Counted from the stretch's first letter, positions 23,829-34,575 are shown. The stretch: 64,000 nucleotides of DNA from Sphingomonas cannabina (GCF_021391395.1 NZ_CP090059.1:248001-312000), one strand, 5' to 3'. A program made the numbers and translations. Notes: generated from the letters alone by a model not told the origin.

Positions 23829-25319
23829 ATGGATCGCCCTTCCCCCGTCGCCGTGTTCGCGCGCTGGTGGCGCGCCAACGTCATCGCCGAGGTCGAGCAT
23901 CGCGAGGTGCTGGAGAGCATCCATGAGGATGCCGGCTGGAACGGCCGCTACGTCTTCATGATCCTGATGTCGGCCGGCATCGCCATGCTCGGCCTGCTGC
24001 TGTCGTCGCCGGCGGTGGTGATCGGGGCGATGCTGATCTCGCCGCTGATGGGGCCGATCATCGGCCTGGGCTTCGCGCTGGCGACGCTCGACCTCCATTA
24101 TATCCGCCGCTCGGCCGGAGCGCTGGCGGCGGGAGCGGTGTGCGCCGTCCTGTTCTGCGCGCTGATCGTGCTCTTGTCGCCGCTCCAGAACGTGACCAGC
24201 GAGATTGCGGCGCGCACCCGGCCCAACCTCTTCGACCTGCTCGTCGCGCTGTTCTCCGCGCTGGCCGGCGCCTATGCGACGATCCGCAGCCGTGCCGGCA
24301 CCATCGTCGGCGTCGCCATCGCCACGGCGCTGATGCCGCCGCTCGCCACCGTCGGCTTCGGGCTCGCCACCGCCAACGGGACGGTGTTCTTCGGTGCGCT
24401 GCTGCTGTTCATCACCAATTTCGTGACGATCGCGCTGTCGGGCGCGGTGATGGCACGGATCTACGGCTTCGGCCCGCGCCTGACGCCCGAGCAGACCCTG
24501 TGGCAGAGCGCGTTCATCGTCGCGACCTTCGTCGCGCTGGCGGTCCCGCTCGGGCTCACCCTGCGCCAGATCGCCTGGGAAGGCCTCGCCGGGCGCCAGG
24601 CGCGCGCGGCGGTCGCCAGCGCCTTCCCCGACAAAGCGCGGATCAGCCAGGTTGACGTCGACTTCAGCGCGCAGCCGCTCGCGGTCCGCGCCAGCGTGCT
24701 GACGCCCAGCTATCGCGACGACGCCGAAAGCGCCGCCGCCGCTGAGTTCGCGCGCCTCGTCGGCCGCCCCGCGGCGATGACCATCGACCAGTATCGCGTC
24801 GGCGTCGGCCAGGCCGAGGCGGCGGCGATCCAGCAGGCCGGCGCGACCGCCCCTGCGGCCGCCGATCCGCTGGCCAATCGCCTCGCCGAGGGGCTGGCGC
24901 TCGCCGCCGGGGTGAACCGCGGTCAGGTGCTGATCGATTCGGGCAAGCGCCAGGCGTTCGTCCGCGCCGATCCGCTGCCCGGGGCGGGGCTCGCCGCCTA
25001 TCACGCGCTCGAGGTGCGGCTCGCACAGGGAGCCGACGGCTGGTCCGTCCATCTCGTGCCGCCGCCGGCCACGCCCGGCATCGTGCCCTTCGACGGCGAC
25101 GTCCCCAGCGCGATCGGCAGGGCGGCGATCGGCGATGCCGCCTGGGCCGCCGCGCGGCGCGGCGAGGCGATGCGGGTCAGCGGCCCCGCCGAAGAGGTCG
25201 AGACGGTGGCGCGCGCGCTGGCCGAGGCGGGCGTCGAGGCGATCCGCGATCCCGGCGGCGAGGCGCCGGTGCGGCTCGCCTGGGCGGTGCCGGTCAGCGA
25301 GCCAGCGCCTCCGCGATGA
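23829..25319 (+). CDS. DUF389 family membrane protein
   Basis: DUF389 (TIGR00341-like) integral membrane protein of 496 residues, function unknown. The family core [37 protein letters not shown] lies at about residues 40-80. It is followed by more hydrophobic segments, including [23 protein letters not shown], and a soluble C-terminal half of about 200 residues rich in alanine. The last 26 bases overlap the convergent lysK gene, so the 3' ends of the two mRNAs are antisense to each other. Confidence 0.85.
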   Translation: MDRPSPVAVFARWWRANVIAEVEHREVLESIHEDAGWNGRYVFMILMSAGIAMLGLLLSSPAVVIGAMLISPLMGPIIGLGFALATLDLHYIRRSAGALAAGAVCAVLFCALIVLLSPLQNVTSEIAARTRPNLFDLLVALFSALAGAYATIRSRAGTIVGVAIATALMPPLATVGFGLATANGTVFFGALLLFITNFVTIALSGAVMARIYGFGPRLTPEQTLWQSAFIVATFVALAVPLGLTLRQIAWEGLAGRQARAAVASAFPDKARISQVDVDFSAQPLAVRASVLTPSYRDDAESAAAAEFARLVGRPAAMTIDQYRVGVGQAEAAAIQQAGATAPAAADPLANRLAEGLALAAGVNRGQVLIDSGKRQAFVRADPLPGAGLAAYHALEVRLAQGADGWSVHLVPPPATPGIVPFDGDVPSAIGRAAIGDAAWAAARRGEAMRVSGPAEEVETVARALAEAGVEAIRDPGGEAPVRLAWAVPVSEPAPPR

Positions 25320-26883
25320 GCCTGCGGCTGTTGGCGATGCCGTAGAGCCGGATGAAGCTCCCCATCCGCGGCCCCTGGCTCGATCCCAGCAGCGTCTCGT
25401 AGAGCGCCTTGAACCAGTCGCGCAGCTCGGCGAAACCGCCCAGTTCTCCAAACTGCGCCTTGCCGATCTCGTAGACGATGTTCTGGATGTCCTCGGCGCT
25501 GGCGTCCTCGGGCAGCGCGGCGAGCTCGGCATCGAGCCGCTCCAGCGCCGCGACCTCCACCCCCTCGGGCGCGCGGCGCTTCAGCGTCGGCGCCACGAAA
25601 TCGCGCGCATAGGCCAGCGCATAGCCGATCAGCCGGTCGAGCTCGGGCTGGTTCTCGGGCGTGGCGTCGGGGACGTAGTTGCGGAGGTATCCCCACACCT
25701 GCTCCTTGGTCGCCTCGCCCATCACCCCGACCAGGTTGAGCAGCAGCCCGAAGGTGACCGGCAGCGTCCCCTCCGGCAGCTTGCCGTCGTGGATGTGGTG
25801 GACGGGATTGCCGAGCCGTTCCTTGATCGGCTGGCCGGGATAGTTGGCGCGGAACTGCCAGTAATCGTCGACCGCGCGCGGGATCACGCCGAAGTGCAGC
25901 GACTTGGCCTTCTTGGGCTCGCGGTAGATGTAGAAGGCGAGGCTCTCGTCGGGGCCATAAGTCAACCACTGCTCGATCGACAGGCCGTTGCCCTTGGACT
26001 TGGAGATCTTCTCGCCCTTCTCGTCGAGGAACATCTCGTAGTTGAAGCCCTCGGGCGGTCGTCCGCCGAGCGCGCGGGCGATCTTGCCCGACTGGATCAC
26101 CGAATCGATCAGGTCCTTGCCCGCCATCTCATAGTCGACGCCGAGCGCGACCCAGCGCATCGCCCAGTCGACCTTCCACTGCAGCTTGGAGAGGCCACCG
26201 AGCGCGGACTGGACGATGCGCTCGCCCTCGTCCTCGAAGGCGATCGTGCCGGCATCGGCATCCACCACCTCGACCGGTACCTGCAGCACCACGCCCGATT
26301 TCGGGCTGACCGGCAGCACCGGCGAATAGGTGGCACGGCGCTCGGCGCGCAGCGTCGGCAGCATGATGTCGAGGATCGCCTGCCAGCTCCTGAGCACGTT
26401 GCGGATCGCCTCGTCGAAGCGGCCCGAGCCGTAATAGTCGGTGGACGACGCGAACTCATAGTCGAAGCCGTAGCGGTCGAGGAACTCGCGCAGCATCGCG
26501 TTGTTGTGGTGCGCGAAGCTCTCGTACTTGCCGAACGGGTCGGGGATGCGCGTCAGCGGCTTGCCGAGGTTGGCCGCCAGCATCTCCTTGTTGGGGACGT
26601 TGTCGGGCACCTTCCTGAGGCCGTCCATGTCGTCGCTGAACGCGATCAGCCGGGTCGGCTGGTCGCTGAGCGCATGGAAGGCGTTGCGCACCATCGTCGT
26701 ACGCAGCACCTCGTTAAAGGTGCCGATGTGCGGCAGGCCCGAGGGACCGTAGCCGGTCTCGAACAGGATCGCCTCTCCGCCCGGCTTCCCCTCCGGCCAG
26801 CGCTTGAGCAGCTTGCGCGCCTCCTCATAGGGCCAGGCTTTGGACTCGAGGGCGGCGGTTCGGAGTTCGGGTGAAACGGTCAT
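25294..26883 (-). CDS. lysK: Lysyl-tRNA synthetase, class I
   Basis: Charges tRNA-Lys with lysine. This is the class I enzyme found in archaea, spirochaetes and alphaproteobacteria, not the usual class II LysS. The 529 residues contain PHIGTFNE (HIGH box, 52-55) and [10 protein letters not shown] (KMSKS box, 292-296) in the Rossmann catalytic domain, followed by the helical anticodon-binding half. MTVSPELR is the start; the upstream gap to the methyltransferase is 68 bases. Overlaps the DUF389 gene at the 3' end. Confidence 0.95.
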   Translation of the reverse strand: MTVSPELRTAALESKAWPYEEARKLLKRWPEGKPGGEAILFETGYGPSGLPHIGTFNEVLRTTMVRNAFHALSDQPTRLIAFSDDMDGLRKVPDNVPNKEMLAANLGKPLTRIPDPFGKYESFAHHNNAMLREFLDRYGFDYEFASSTDYYGSGRFDEAIRNVLRSWQAILDIMLPTLRAERRATYSPVLPVSPKSGVVLQVPVEVVDADAGTIAFEDEGERIVQSALGGLSKLQWKVDWAMRWVALGVDYEMAGKDLIDSVIQSGKIARALGGRPPEGFNYEMFLDEKGEKISKSKGNGLSIEQWLTYGPDESLAFYIYREPKKAKSLHFGVIPRAVDDYWQFRANYPGQPIKERLGNPVHHIHDGKLPEGTLPVTFGLLLNLVGVMGEATKEQVWGYLRNYVPDATPENQPELDRLIGYALAYARDFVAPTLKRRAPEGVEVAALERLDAELAALPEDASAEDIQNIVYEIGKAQFGELGGFAELRDWFKALYETLLGSSQGPRMGSFIRLYGIANSRRLIAEALAR

Positions 26884-26951
26884 GACCGCGTGCGTCTAGC
26901 GAAGCGCGCCCGCAATCGCCAGCACCAGCACCGAACCGAAGGCCGTAGGTC

Positions 26952-28013
26952 TCAACGGGCTTCGAGCACCATGTTGAAGGGGCCCTCGGTCGCCCGCCTC
27001 ACCTGTGTGAAGCCGCCGTCCCGGATCACGGCGCCGAGCCGTCGCTCGCCCGCCTGTGCGCCGAGCCCTTCGCCCACTTCCTGATCGAGCGACGTGGGGA
27101 TGCAGATCATGGTCGAGGCGTTGTAGTAGAGCCGCCCGACCGGGTTCATGTTGTCGGCAGGTGTGTCGCCCGCGATCGGCTCGACGATCATCCAGCTGCC
27201 GCCCGCGGCAAGGATCCGGCGCATATGGGCCGCGCAGCCACGCGGATCGCCCATGTCATGCAGGCAATCGTACATGGTGACGAGATCGAAACCCTCCTCG
27301 GCGATTTCCTTCGCCTGGGCGACCTCGAAGCGGACGCGGTCGGACAGGCCGTGATGGTCCGCATGACGGCGCGCCTCCTCGATCGAGGGTTCATGGAAAT
27401 CGAAGCCGACGAAGCTGCTCTCGGGATAGGCCTCTGCCATCAGCAATGTCGAGAAGCCGACTCCGCATCCGACGTCCGCCACGCGCACGCCTTCGCGCAG
27501 CCTGGCTTCGACGCCGTCCAGCGCCGGAATCCAGTTCTGGACGATGTTGTTGACGTAGCCGGGCCGGAAGAAGGCGCCGGTCGCGCAGAACAGGCAGCCG
27601 GCATGATCGCCCCAGCGCACGCCGGTGCCGCGGCGGAAGCAATCCTCGACCCGCGGCTCGGCCTCGATCATCGCCGCGACCAGCTCGAACGCGCCGGGCA
27701 GGTAGACCGGACTGTCGGCGAGGGTGAACACCATCGCCTGCTCCGGCGACAGGCTGAAGCGGTCGGCGGACGCGTCATAGTCGATGTTGCCATTGGCTGC
27801 CTGCGCCAGCGCCCATTCGCGGACGTAGCGCTCGTGCAGGCCGCCCGCGCGCGCGGCGAGCTCGCCGGCGGTGGCGGGCCCCTGCTGAAGCGCGTCGAAC
27901 AATCCGAGCCGCAGTCCGATGCGGACCGTCGGCACGCTCATCGCTCCGCCGAGGTCGCCCAGCATCTTGCCGACGAAGGCATGAAGCTTCGTTTCATCGA
28001 TCGCGCTGGCCAT
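26952..28013 (-). CDS. SAM-dependent methyltransferase with N-terminal winged helix
   Basis: Class I methyltransferase of unknown substrate, 353 residues. I use the ATG at 28013 because AAAGG stands ten bases before it; a start at 28034 is possible. Residues about 30-90 form a dimerising winged-helix domain (VRIGLRLGLFDALQQGPATAGELAARAG), as in O-methyltransferase and Rv2258c-like proteins. The SAM site is VADVGCGVGFSTLLMAEAYP, with VGFDFHEPSI as the next motif. No neighbouring gene suggests its substrate. Confidence 0.85.
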   Translation of the reverse strand: MASAIDETKLHAFVGKMLGDLGGAMSVPTVRIGLRLGLFDALQQGPATAGELAARAGGLHERYVREWALAQAANGNIDYDASADRFSLSPEQAMVFTLADSPVYLPGAFELVAAMIEAEPRVEDCFRRGTGVRWGDHAGCLFCATGAFFRPGYVNNIVQNWIPALDGVEARLREGVRVADVGCGVGFSTLLMAEAYPESSFVGFDFHEPSIEEARRHADHHGLSDRVRFEVAQAKEIAEEGFDLVTMYDCLHDMGDPRGCAAHMRRILAAGGSWMIVEPIAGDTPADNMNPVGRLYYNASTMICIPTSLDQEVGEGLGAQAGERRLGAVIRDGGFTQVRRATEGPFNMVLEAR

Positions 28014-28130
28014 CGTGCATGCCTTTCGGGTCATTGGATTCGGAAGGGCGGCTGCGGACCGGATGATAGCCGTTCTGTCCCCAATCGCGGAACGAAATGG
28101 AGAAGCTCAGCCATAAGGGTAGGTTGAGCT

Positions 28131-28145
28131 GTTCCTCAATCGTTC
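28131..28145. promoter_or_regulatory. LexA (SOS) box before the DinG-type helicase
   Basis: GTTCCTCAATCGTTC is an exact GTTC-N7-GTTC site, about 20 bases upstream of the helicase start. It fits the alphaproteobacterial LexA consensus and the known damage-inducibility of DinG proteins. TTGAGC at 28124-28129 may be the -35 element. Confidence 0.8.
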
Positions 28146-28166
28146 CGACCAGTCTAAGCAGAGGTG

Positions 28167-30866
28167 ATGCTGCCCCATCCCGCCCTTCACGCCAGCCACG
28201 GCGGCATCTGGATCGCCGATGACGACGACCCGTGGGGCGGCGCGCGTGCGATCAGCCGCGGCGAGGCGATCCGGATCGCCGCTGATACCCCCGTCATCCT
28301 GCTCAACGCGCCGCTGGTCGGGCAGCGGCTGGGACATCCCGAGCTCAATGGGCTCGATCTCCTGGAGCTGTTCGCCTTCGTTCGGCCGGCGGTGTTCGCC
28401 GTGCCGACGCCCAAGGGGCTGGCACAGGCGCTCGGCATCGAGCCGCCGGCGAGCGATGCCGACGTCGCTCCGTTCCTCCGCCGTGCCGCCGGGGCGCTGC
28501 TGGAGCTGCTCGAAACCGACTGGCCCGAACGCGAGGGCGCCTGGACCGCCGCGCAGAACCTTCAGCGCCTGCGCTGGCCGTGGGCGCCGGCGGTGGCCGC
28601 GCGCCTCGCCAGGCCCGACAAGGCCGAGCGCTGGCTGTTCTCGAAGCTCCCCGAATGGAGCGAGGCCGCCCCCCGCCCCGCCCCGCGCACGGTGATGATT
28701 GGCGACGGCCAAGTCTCCGCGCGCCTCAACGCCCTTACCGGCACCGGGGCCGAGCGGCGCGAGGGTCAGCATGCCTTCGCCGACGCCGCGACCAGGGCGT
28801 TCGCACCGCGGATGACGCGCGATTCGCCCAATCTCGTGCTGGCCGAGGCGGGGACCGGGATCGGCAAGACGCTCGGCTACCTCGCCCCCGCCTCGCTGTG
28901 GGCCGAGGCGGCGGGCGGCGCGGTATGGGTGTCGACCTTCACCAAGGCGCTGCAGCGCCAGTTGGCGCACGAGACCGCGCGGCTCTATCCCGATCCGGCC
29001 GAGCGCAACCTGCGTGTCGTCACCCGCAAGGGGCGCGAGAACTACCTGTGCCTGCTCAACCTGGAGGACGCGCTGCAGGGCGGCTTCGCCGGCCGCGCCG
29101 CGATCCTGGCGCAACTCGTCGCGCGCTGGGCGGCCTATAGCGCCGACGGCGACATGGTCGGCGGCGATCTGCCCGGCTGGCTGCCGACTCTGTTCCGCCG
29201 CAACGGATCGACCGCGCTCACCGACCGGCGCGGCGAGTGCATCTACGCCGGCTGCCCGCATTACCGGAAATGCTTCATCGAACGCGCGGCGCGCGCCAGC
29301 GCCGAGGCGAGCATCGTCATCGCCAATCATGCGCTGGTGATGGTCAACGCCGCCCGCGGCCGCGAGACCGCGAGCCGGCCGACCCGCTACGTCTTCGACG
29401 AAGGCCATCACTTGTTCGACGCCGCCGATTCGATGTTCGCCGCGGCGCTGACCGGCGGCGAGGCAATCGAGCTGCGCCGTTGGGTCACCGGCCCGGAGGG
29501 CACTGCGCGCGGCCGCCGGCGCGGGCTGGCGGCGCGGCTCAGCGACGTCGCCAGCTATGACGAGGAGGGCGGCCGCGCGATCCAGGACGCGGTCGAGGCG
29601 GCGCGGGCGTTGCCGTCCGACGGCTGGCTAGGCCGGCTGGCGGAAGGGGCGCCGTTCGGCCCGGTCGAGGCGCTGCTCGCCGCGGTGCGCGGGCTCGTCT
29701 ACGCCCGCGCCGCCAAGGAGGAGGACGCCGGCTACGGCCTCGAGACCGAGCTCGCCGAACCGGATGCCGCGCTGGTCGAGGCAGCGGGGCCGGCCGGTGC
29801 CGCGCTCGACGCGCTGGTGCGCCCGCTGGTCGCGCTCGGACGGCGGCTGGAAGCGGTGCTGGCGGACGATCCCGACTGGATGGACGGCCCCGCGCGCGCG
29901 CGGATTGAGGGGGCGATCGCCTCGCTCGGCTGGCGCACCGAGACGGTCGGCGCCTGGCTGTCGCTGATCGCCCGGATCGGCGGGCCGGCCGATCCCGACT
30001 TCGTCGACTGGCTCGCGGTCGACCGCAGCGAGGGGCGCGAATGGGACGTCGGCCTCCACCGCCATTGGCTCGACCCCAGCCGGCCCTTCGCGAGGACGGT
30101 GCTGGAGCCGGCACACGGCGCGCTAGTCACCTCGGCGACGCTCAAGGCCGGCGGTGACTGGGATGTCGCCGATGCGCGGAGTGGTGCAATCCACCTCCCT
30201 CAGCCGGCGACGCATTTCGAGGTGCCGAGCCCGTTCGACTATGCCGCCCATGCCGAAGTGCTGGTGGTGACCGACGTCAAGCGCGGCGACCTGGCCGCGC
30301 TCGCCAATGCCTATGCCCGGCTAATCGTCGCGGCGGGCGGCGGCACGCTCGGCCTGTTCACCGCGATCCGCCGGCTGCGCGGCGTGCACGCCCGCATCGC
30401 CGACCGGCTCGCGCGCGAGGGGCTGCCGCTGCTCGCCCAGCATGTCGATCCGATCGACACCGGCACGCTGGTGGATATCTTCCGCGACGATCCGCGCTCC
30501 TCGCTACTCGGCACCGATGCCCTGCGTGACGGGGTCGACGTGCCCGGCCATTCGCTCAGGCTGGCAGTTATGGAGGGCGTGCCCTGGCCCAAGCCGACCG
30601 TGCTCCACGCCGCGCGCCGCATGGCAGGTGGGGGCAGCGCCTATGACGACCGCATCGTCCGTGCCCGGCTGGCGCAGGCGTTCGGCCGCCTCATCCGCCG
30701 CGCCGACGATCAGGGGCGGTTCGTGCTGCTCTCCGCCGCCGTGCCGTCGCGGCTGCTCACCGCCTTCCCGCCGGGCACGCCGGTGCGGCGCGTCACGCTC
30801 GATGAGGCGGTCGAGCGCTGCCGTCTTCCATCCGTCACGGACCTTCGGCAGAAGCAGCTCTCGTGA
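28167..30866 (+). CDS. ATP-dependent DNA helicase, DinG/YoaA family
   Basis: XPD-like superfamily 2 helicase of about 899 residues, probably unwinding damaged or R-looped DNA. Walker A is AEAGTGIGKTLGYLAPASLW and the DEAH-type box is FDEGHHLFD. Four cysteines of a likely iron-sulfur cluster occur in the expected region (YLCLLN; GECIYAGCPHYRKCFIE). Helicase motif VI is AFGRLIRRADDQGRFVLL near the end. An N-terminal extension of about 190 residues precedes the helicase core, as in alphaproteobacterial members. The GTG three bases upstream is an alternative start. Downstream sixA overlaps by four bases. Confidence 0.92.
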   Translation: MLPHPALHASHGGIWIADDDDPWGGARAISRGEAIRIAADTPVILLNAPLVGQRLGHPELNGLDLLELFAFVRPAVFAVPTPKGLAQALGIEPPASDADVAPFLRRAAGALLELLETDWPEREGAWTAAQNLQRLRWPWAPAVAARLARPDKAERWLFSKLPEWSEAAPRPAPRTVMIGDGQVSARLNALTGTGAERREGQHAFADAATRAFAPRMTRDSPNLVLAEAGTGIGKTLGYLAPASLWAEAAGGAVWVSTFTKALQRQLAHETARLYPDPAERNLRVVTRKGRENYLCLLNLEDALQGGFAGRAAILAQLVARWAAYSADGDMVGGDLPGWLPTLFRRNGSTALTDRRGECIYAGCPHYRKCFIERAARASAEASIVIANHALVMVNAARGRETASRPTRYVFDEGHHLFDAADSMFAAALTGGEAIELRRWVTGPEGTARGRRRGLAARLSDVASYDEEGGRAIQDAVEAARALPSDGWLGRLAEGAPFGPVEALLAAVRGLVYARAAKEEDAGYGLETELAEPDAALVEAAGPAGAALDALVRPLVALGRRLEAVLADDPDWMDGPARARIEGAIASLGWRTETVGAWLSLIARIGGPADPDFVDWLAVDRSEGREWDVGLHRHWLDPSRPFARTVLEPAHGALVTSATLKAGGDWDVADARSGAIHLPQPATHFEVPSPFDYAAHAEVLVVTDVKRGDLAALANAYARLIVAAGGGTLGLFTAIRRLRGVHARIADRLAREGLPLLAQHVDPIDTGTLVDIFRDDPRSSLLGTDALRDGVDVPGHSLRLAVMEGVPWPKPTVLHAARRMAGGGSAYDDRIVRARLAQAFGRLIRRADDQGRFVLLSAAVPSRLLTAFPPGTPVRRVTLDEAVERCRLPSVTDLRQKQLS

Positions 30867-31405
30867 AGACGCTGACTCTGCTCCGCCACGCCAAGTCCAG
30901 CTGGGACGATCCCGTCGCCCGCGATTTCGACCGGCCGCTCAACGCCAAGGGCCATCGGGCCGCGGTGGCGATCGGCCACAGCCTGAGATCGCTGGGGTTG
31001 GCGTTCGACCAGGTCGTCGCCTCGCCGGCGGTGCGCGTGACCGAGACGCTGGAGGGGGTCGAGGAGGGCTATGGCCGCGATCTCGTGCCGACGTGGGACC
31101 GGCGGCTCTATCTCGCCTCCCCCGCGACCTTGCTCGACGTGATCCACGAGCTGTCCGACGCCGCCGGCCGGGTGATGCTGGTCGGGCACAATCCGGGCCT
31201 GGAGGAGCTGGCGTTGCTGCTCGTCCCGGACAGCGCGGGCGACGCGCTGCGCAGCGAGGTCGAGGCGAAGTTCCCCACCGGCAGCGTTGCCGTGCTCACC
31301 TTCGAGATCGATCGCTGGGCTGATGCGCGTCCGGGCGAGGCGACACTGACCCGCTTCGTGCGTCCCCGCGACCTCGATCCGAGCCTCGGGCCCGGGAGGG
31401 ACTAA
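30863..31405 (+). CDS. SixA-type phosphohistidine phosphatase
   Basis: Histidine phosphatase of the SixA branch, 180 residues. The catalytic [12 protein letters not shown] is at residues 6-17 and the second histidine is in [13 protein letters not shown]. SixA enzymes remove phosphate from histidine-phosphotransfer domains, but targets here are unknown. The GTG start overlaps the end of the helicase gene by four bases, so it is translationally coupled to an SOS-regulated helicase. Its 3' end overlaps convergent prs by four bases. Confidence 0.88.
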   Translation: MKTLTLLRHAKSSWDDPVARDFDRPLNAKGHRAAVAIGHSLRSLGLAFDQVVASPAVRVTETLEGVEEGYGRDLVPTWDRRLYLASPATLLDVIHELSDAAGRVMLVGHNPGLEELALLLVPDSAGDALRSEVEAKFPTGSVAVLTFEIDRWADARPGEATLTRFVRPRDLDPSLGPGRD

Positions 31406-32337
31406 TCGAACAGGCTGGAAACCGAGCTCTCGTCGGCGATGCGCTTGATCGCCTCGGCGATCAGCGGGGCGATGGTGAGGTGGCGGACCTTCTTGGCGGC
31501 GGCGATGATCTCATGGTTGCCGATCGTGTCGGTGATCACCAGCTCTTGGAGCGCCGATCCCTCGACGCGCGCCACCGCGCCGCCCGAGAGCACGCCGTGC
31601 GTCACATAGGCGACCACCCCCTCGGCCCCCGCCTCCTTGAGCGCCGCGGCGGCGTTGCAGAGCGTGCCGGCCGAATCGACGATGTCGTCGATCAGGATGC
31701 AGAAGCGCCCCTCGACCTCGCCGATGATGTTCATCACCTCCGATTCGCCGGCACGCTCGCGGCGCTTGTCGACGATCGCGAGCGGGGCGTTGTCGAGCCG
31801 CTTGGAGAGGGCGCGCGCGCGCACCACGCCGCCAACGTCGGGCGACACCACCATCCAGTTCTTGTCCGGGAAGCGGCTGCGGATGTCGGCCGACATCACC
31901 GGCGCGGCGAAGAGGTTGTCGGTCGGGATGTCGAAGAAGCCCTGGATCTGCCCGGCATGGAGGTCGACCGACAGCACGCGGTTGGCCCCCGCGGTGGTGA
32001 TCAGGTTGGCGACCAGCTTCGCCGAGATCGGCGTGCGCGGGCCGGGCTTCCGATCCTGCCGGGCATAGCCGAAATAGGGGAGCACCGCCGTGATCCGCCG
32101 CGCCGACGCGCGCCTGAGCGCATCGATGCAGATCAATAGCTCCATCAGGTTGTCGTTGGCGGGATAGGAGGTCGACTGCAGCACGAACACGTCCTCGCCG
32201 CGGACGTTCTCGTGGATCTCGACGAACACCTCCTCGTCGGCGAAGCGGCGCACGCTCGCCTTGGTCAGCGGACTCTCGCAATAATCGGCGATCGCCTGCG
32301 CCAGCGGCAGGTTCGAATTGCCCGTCAGAAGTTTCAT
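31402..32337 (-). CDS. prs: Ribose-phosphate pyrophosphokinase
   Basis: Makes PRPP from ribose 5-phosphate and ATP for nucleotide, histidine and tryptophan synthesis. The 311 residues include [25 protein letters not shown] at the N-terminus, the ATP/Mg site [19 protein letters not shown] and the PRPP-binding loop [18 protein letters not shown]. The start MKLLTGNSN is preceded by GAGG-type purines. Divergent from gltX with a 138-base gap that shows no other feature I could support. Confidence 0.96.
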   Translation of the reverse strand: MKLLTGNSNLPLAQAIADYCESPLTKASVRRFADEEVFVEIHENVRGEDVFVLQSTSYPANDNLMELLICIDALRRASARRITAVLPYFGYARQDRKPGPRTPISAKLVANLITTAGANRVLSVDLHAGQIQGFFDIPTDNLFAAPVMSADIRSRFPDKNWMVVSPDVGGVVRARALSKRLDNAPLAIVDKRRERAGESEVMNIIGEVEGRFCILIDDIVDSAGTLCNAAAALKEAGAEGVVAYVTHGVLSGGAVARVEGSALQELVITDTIGNHEIIAAAKKVRHLTIAPLIAEAIKRIADESSVSSLFD

Positions 32338-32475
32338 GGTGAGGGCCTCCCGTCGCCTCGCTTCTACGCTATGAGACGCGCCTTAGGGGGTGGAACGGGG
32401 TCAGGGCAAGGCGATGGTGATCCCGCACCGCCCGTCGCCGTTGAGCTTGCCGGCCCGGCGGTCTAGGCCGCGCCG

Positions 32476-33801
32476 ATGATCGTCACCCGCTTCGCGCCGA
32501 GCCCGACCGGCAGGTTGCACGTCGGCAACATCCGTACTGCGCTCCACAATTGGCTGTGGGCGAAGAAGCAGGGCGGGCGCTTCCTGCTGCGTATCGACGA
32601 TACCGATCGCGAGCGTTCCGAGGCGCGGTTCGTCGAAGCGATCCGGGCAGACCTCGCCTGGCTCGGGCTGATGCCCGACGGCGAGGAGCGGCAGTCGGCG
32701 CGGTTCGACCGCTATGAGACGCGCTTCGAGGAGCTGAAGGCGGCGGGACGGGTCTATCCGGCCTATGAGACAAGCCAGGAGCTTGATCTCAAGCGCAAGA
32801 TCCTGCTCGGGCGCGGCCTGCCGCCGATCTACGATCGCGCCGCGCTCCGCCTCACAGAGGCCGAGAAGGCGGCGTTCGAGGACGAGGGGCGAGCGCCGCA
32901 CTGGCGCTTCCGGCTCGGCGGCGACCTGCTCGAGTGGGACGATCTCATCCGCGGTCCCCAGCATTTCGCGGCGGAGGCGATGAGTGATCCCGTCGTCCGC
33001 CGCGCCGACGGCTCGTGGCTCTACCTGCTCCCTTCGGTGATCGACGACATCGACATGGGTGTGACTCAGGTCGTGCGCGGCGAGGACCATGTCTCCAATA
33101 CCGCGCTCCAGATCGACATGTTCCACGCGCTCGGCGCCGCGCCACCCGCCTTTGCCCACGAGGCGCTGCTCACCGGCAGCGAAGGCAAGCTCTCCAAACG
33201 GCTCGGCTCGCTCGGCGTCGATCACTTCCGCGAGGCGGGGATCGAGCCGGAGGCGGTGATCGCGCTGCTCGCACGCATCGGCACCAGCCAGCCGGTCGAG
33301 CCGCTGATCGACCGCACGCCGCTGATCGCCGGCTTCGACTTCAGCCATTTCGGCCGCGCGCCGGCGCGATTCGACGAAGCGGAACTCGCCGGGATCAATG
33401 CCAAGATCGTCCATCAGCTTCCCCACGCGGCGGTGCGTGACCGTCTGCCCGTCGGCATGGGCGAGGCGGCATGGGAGGCGATCCGTCCTAATCTCGAGCG
33501 CGTCGCCGATGCCGCCGACTGGTGGGCGGTGATCGAAGGTCCGATCGCCGCTTCGGGCGAACCCGAGGACAGCACCTATCTCATCGAAGCGGCGACGGTC
33601 GCCGCGCAGATCGACTGGTCCGCCGATCCCTGGCACGCGCTCACCGCCGCGCTCAAGGACCGCACCGGCCGCAAGGGCAAGCCGCTGTTCCTCCCGCTCC
33701 GCCGTGCCCTCACCGGCCGCGACCACGGCCCCGACATGGCGGCGCTGCTCCCGCTGATCGGCCGCGACCGCGCGGTCGAACGGCTACGGAGCGCCAGCTA
33801 G
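32476..33801 (+). CDS. gltX: Glutamyl-tRNA synthetase
   Basis: Class I aminoacyl-tRNA synthetase of 441 residues. The HIGH box is RLHVGNIRT (residues 15-18 HVGN) and the KMSKS box is EGKLSKRLGS at about 238-242. The catalytic domain has FLLRIDDTDRERSEARF. It is shorter than the roughly 470-residue enzyme, as is common for the second GltX copy of alphaproteobacteria, so it could be one of two copies with a different tRNA preference. Whether another exists cannot be told from this window. Confidence 0.93.
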   Translation: MIVTRFAPSPTGRLHVGNIRTALHNWLWAKKQGGRFLLRIDDTDRERSEARFVEAIRADLAWLGLMPDGEERQSARFDRYETRFEELKAAGRVYPAYETSQELDLKRKILLGRGLPPIYDRAALRLTEAEKAAFEDEGRAPHWRFRLGGDLLEWDDLIRGPQHFAAEAMSDPVVRRADGSWLYLLPSVIDDIDMGVTQVVRGEDHVSNTALQIDMFHALGAAPPAFAHEALLTGSEGKLSKRLGSLGVDHFREAGIEPEAVIALLARIGTSQPVEPLIDRTPLIAGFDFSHFGRAPARFDEAELAGINAKIVHQLPHAAVRDRLPVGMGEAAWEAIRPNLERVADAADWWAVIEGPIAASGEPEDSTYLIEAATVAAQIDWSADPWHALTAALKDRTGRKGKPLFLPLRRALTGRDHGPDMAALLPLIGRDRAVERLRSAS

Positions 33802-33836
33802 GGCCCGCCACCGTTCTTCTCCCGCCTGAAATCGCT

Positions 33837-33864
33837 TTGTGACGATTGTGTAATGTTGTATCAT
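33837..33864 (+). promoter_or_regulatory. Candidate promoter of the TonB-like gene
   Basis: TTGTGA (33837-33842) and TATCAT (33859-33864) are separated by 16 bases, 37 bases before the tonB ATG. The overlapping AT-rich text GTAATGTTGTATCAT faintly resembles alphaproteobacterial Zur-type metal operators, but its symmetry is poor, so metal control is only a guess. Confidence 0.35.
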
Positions 33865-33900
33865 CCCTCAACCGGATCGCCCGGCGTGAAGGAGAGGACA

Positions 33901-34575
33901 ATGTACGCAGACCGTGCGAATCGTACGAGGATGAGCCCCGCGGGGCTGACGATGGCGGTGGGAATCAACGCAGCGCTGCTCGCGGCGCTGATCTGGTCCG
34001 CGCCCGAGCTGCCGAAGGTCATCAACTGGGACCCGATTGAGGCGATCAACATCCCGATTCCGCCGCCTCCGCCGCCGATCCCTAAAGTCGAGCCGACGAA
34101 GACGGTCGAGGCACCGCGCCCGATCGATCCCTATGTTCCGCCAAAAAGGGTCGACGTGCCCACGAAGCCGACCGATCGGGTCGACACCACGGACGTGATC
34201 CTGCCCCCCGATACTGGAACTCCGCCGGGAACCGGGACCGGCACTGGCGGCGGCGTCACCGTGGATCCGCCCAAGCCGCTGCCGGTGGTGACCGTGCCGG
34301 AGATCGATTCGCGCTACGCCGACGATCTCCAGCCTGACTATCCGGCCGACATGCGCCGTGCCGGACTGGAGGGCCAGGTGGTCGTGAAGGTGCTGGTCGG
34401 CACCAACGGCCGGGTGAAGGCGATCGAACTGGTGAGCAGTCCGCACGACAGCTTCTTCCAGGCGACCAGGCGCCAGGCGCTGTCCCGTTGGCGGTTCAAG
34501 CCGGCGACTCGTGACGGCATACCGTTCGAGAGCTGGCGGACGATGCGGCTCGGCTTCCACCTGACCGACGCCTGA
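33901..34575 (+). CDS. TonB-family energy transducer
   Basis: TonB-like protein that would pass inner-membrane proton-motive force to outer-membrane receptors. The ATG at 33901 follows AAGGAGAGG; an ATG at 33853 in frame lacks a site. One membrane helix (MAVGINAALLAALIWS, about 15-32) is followed by a proline-rich periplasmic spacer (INIPIPPPPPPIPKVEPTK and PPKR repeats). The C-terminal domain has DYPADMRRAGLEGQVVVKVLVG and ALSRWRFKPATRDG. No exbB or exbD lies nearby. It could energise the TonB-dependent receptor at 58.2 kb, but that is not shown. Confidence 0.9.
   Translation: MYADRANRTRMSPAGLTMAVGINAALLAALIWSAPELPKVINWDPIEAINIPIPPPPPPIPKVEPTKTVEAPRPIDPYVPPKRVDVPTKPTDRVDTTDVILPPDTGTPPGTGTGTGGGVTVDPPKPLPVVTVPEIDSRYADDLQPDYPADMRRAGLEGQVVVKVLVGTNGRVKAIELVSSPHDSFFQATRRQALSRWRFKPATRDGIPFESWRTMRLGFHLTDA

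Noticed and set aside
28107..29411. 434-residue minus-strand frame across the start of the DinG-type helicase
   Set aside because: Low-complexity shadow of the helicase gene, with no motif or ribosome site.
33843..33866. Zur operator before the TonB-like gene
   Set aside because: The AT-rich text is suggestive, but its inverted symmetry is too weak to call; kept only as a comment on the promoter.
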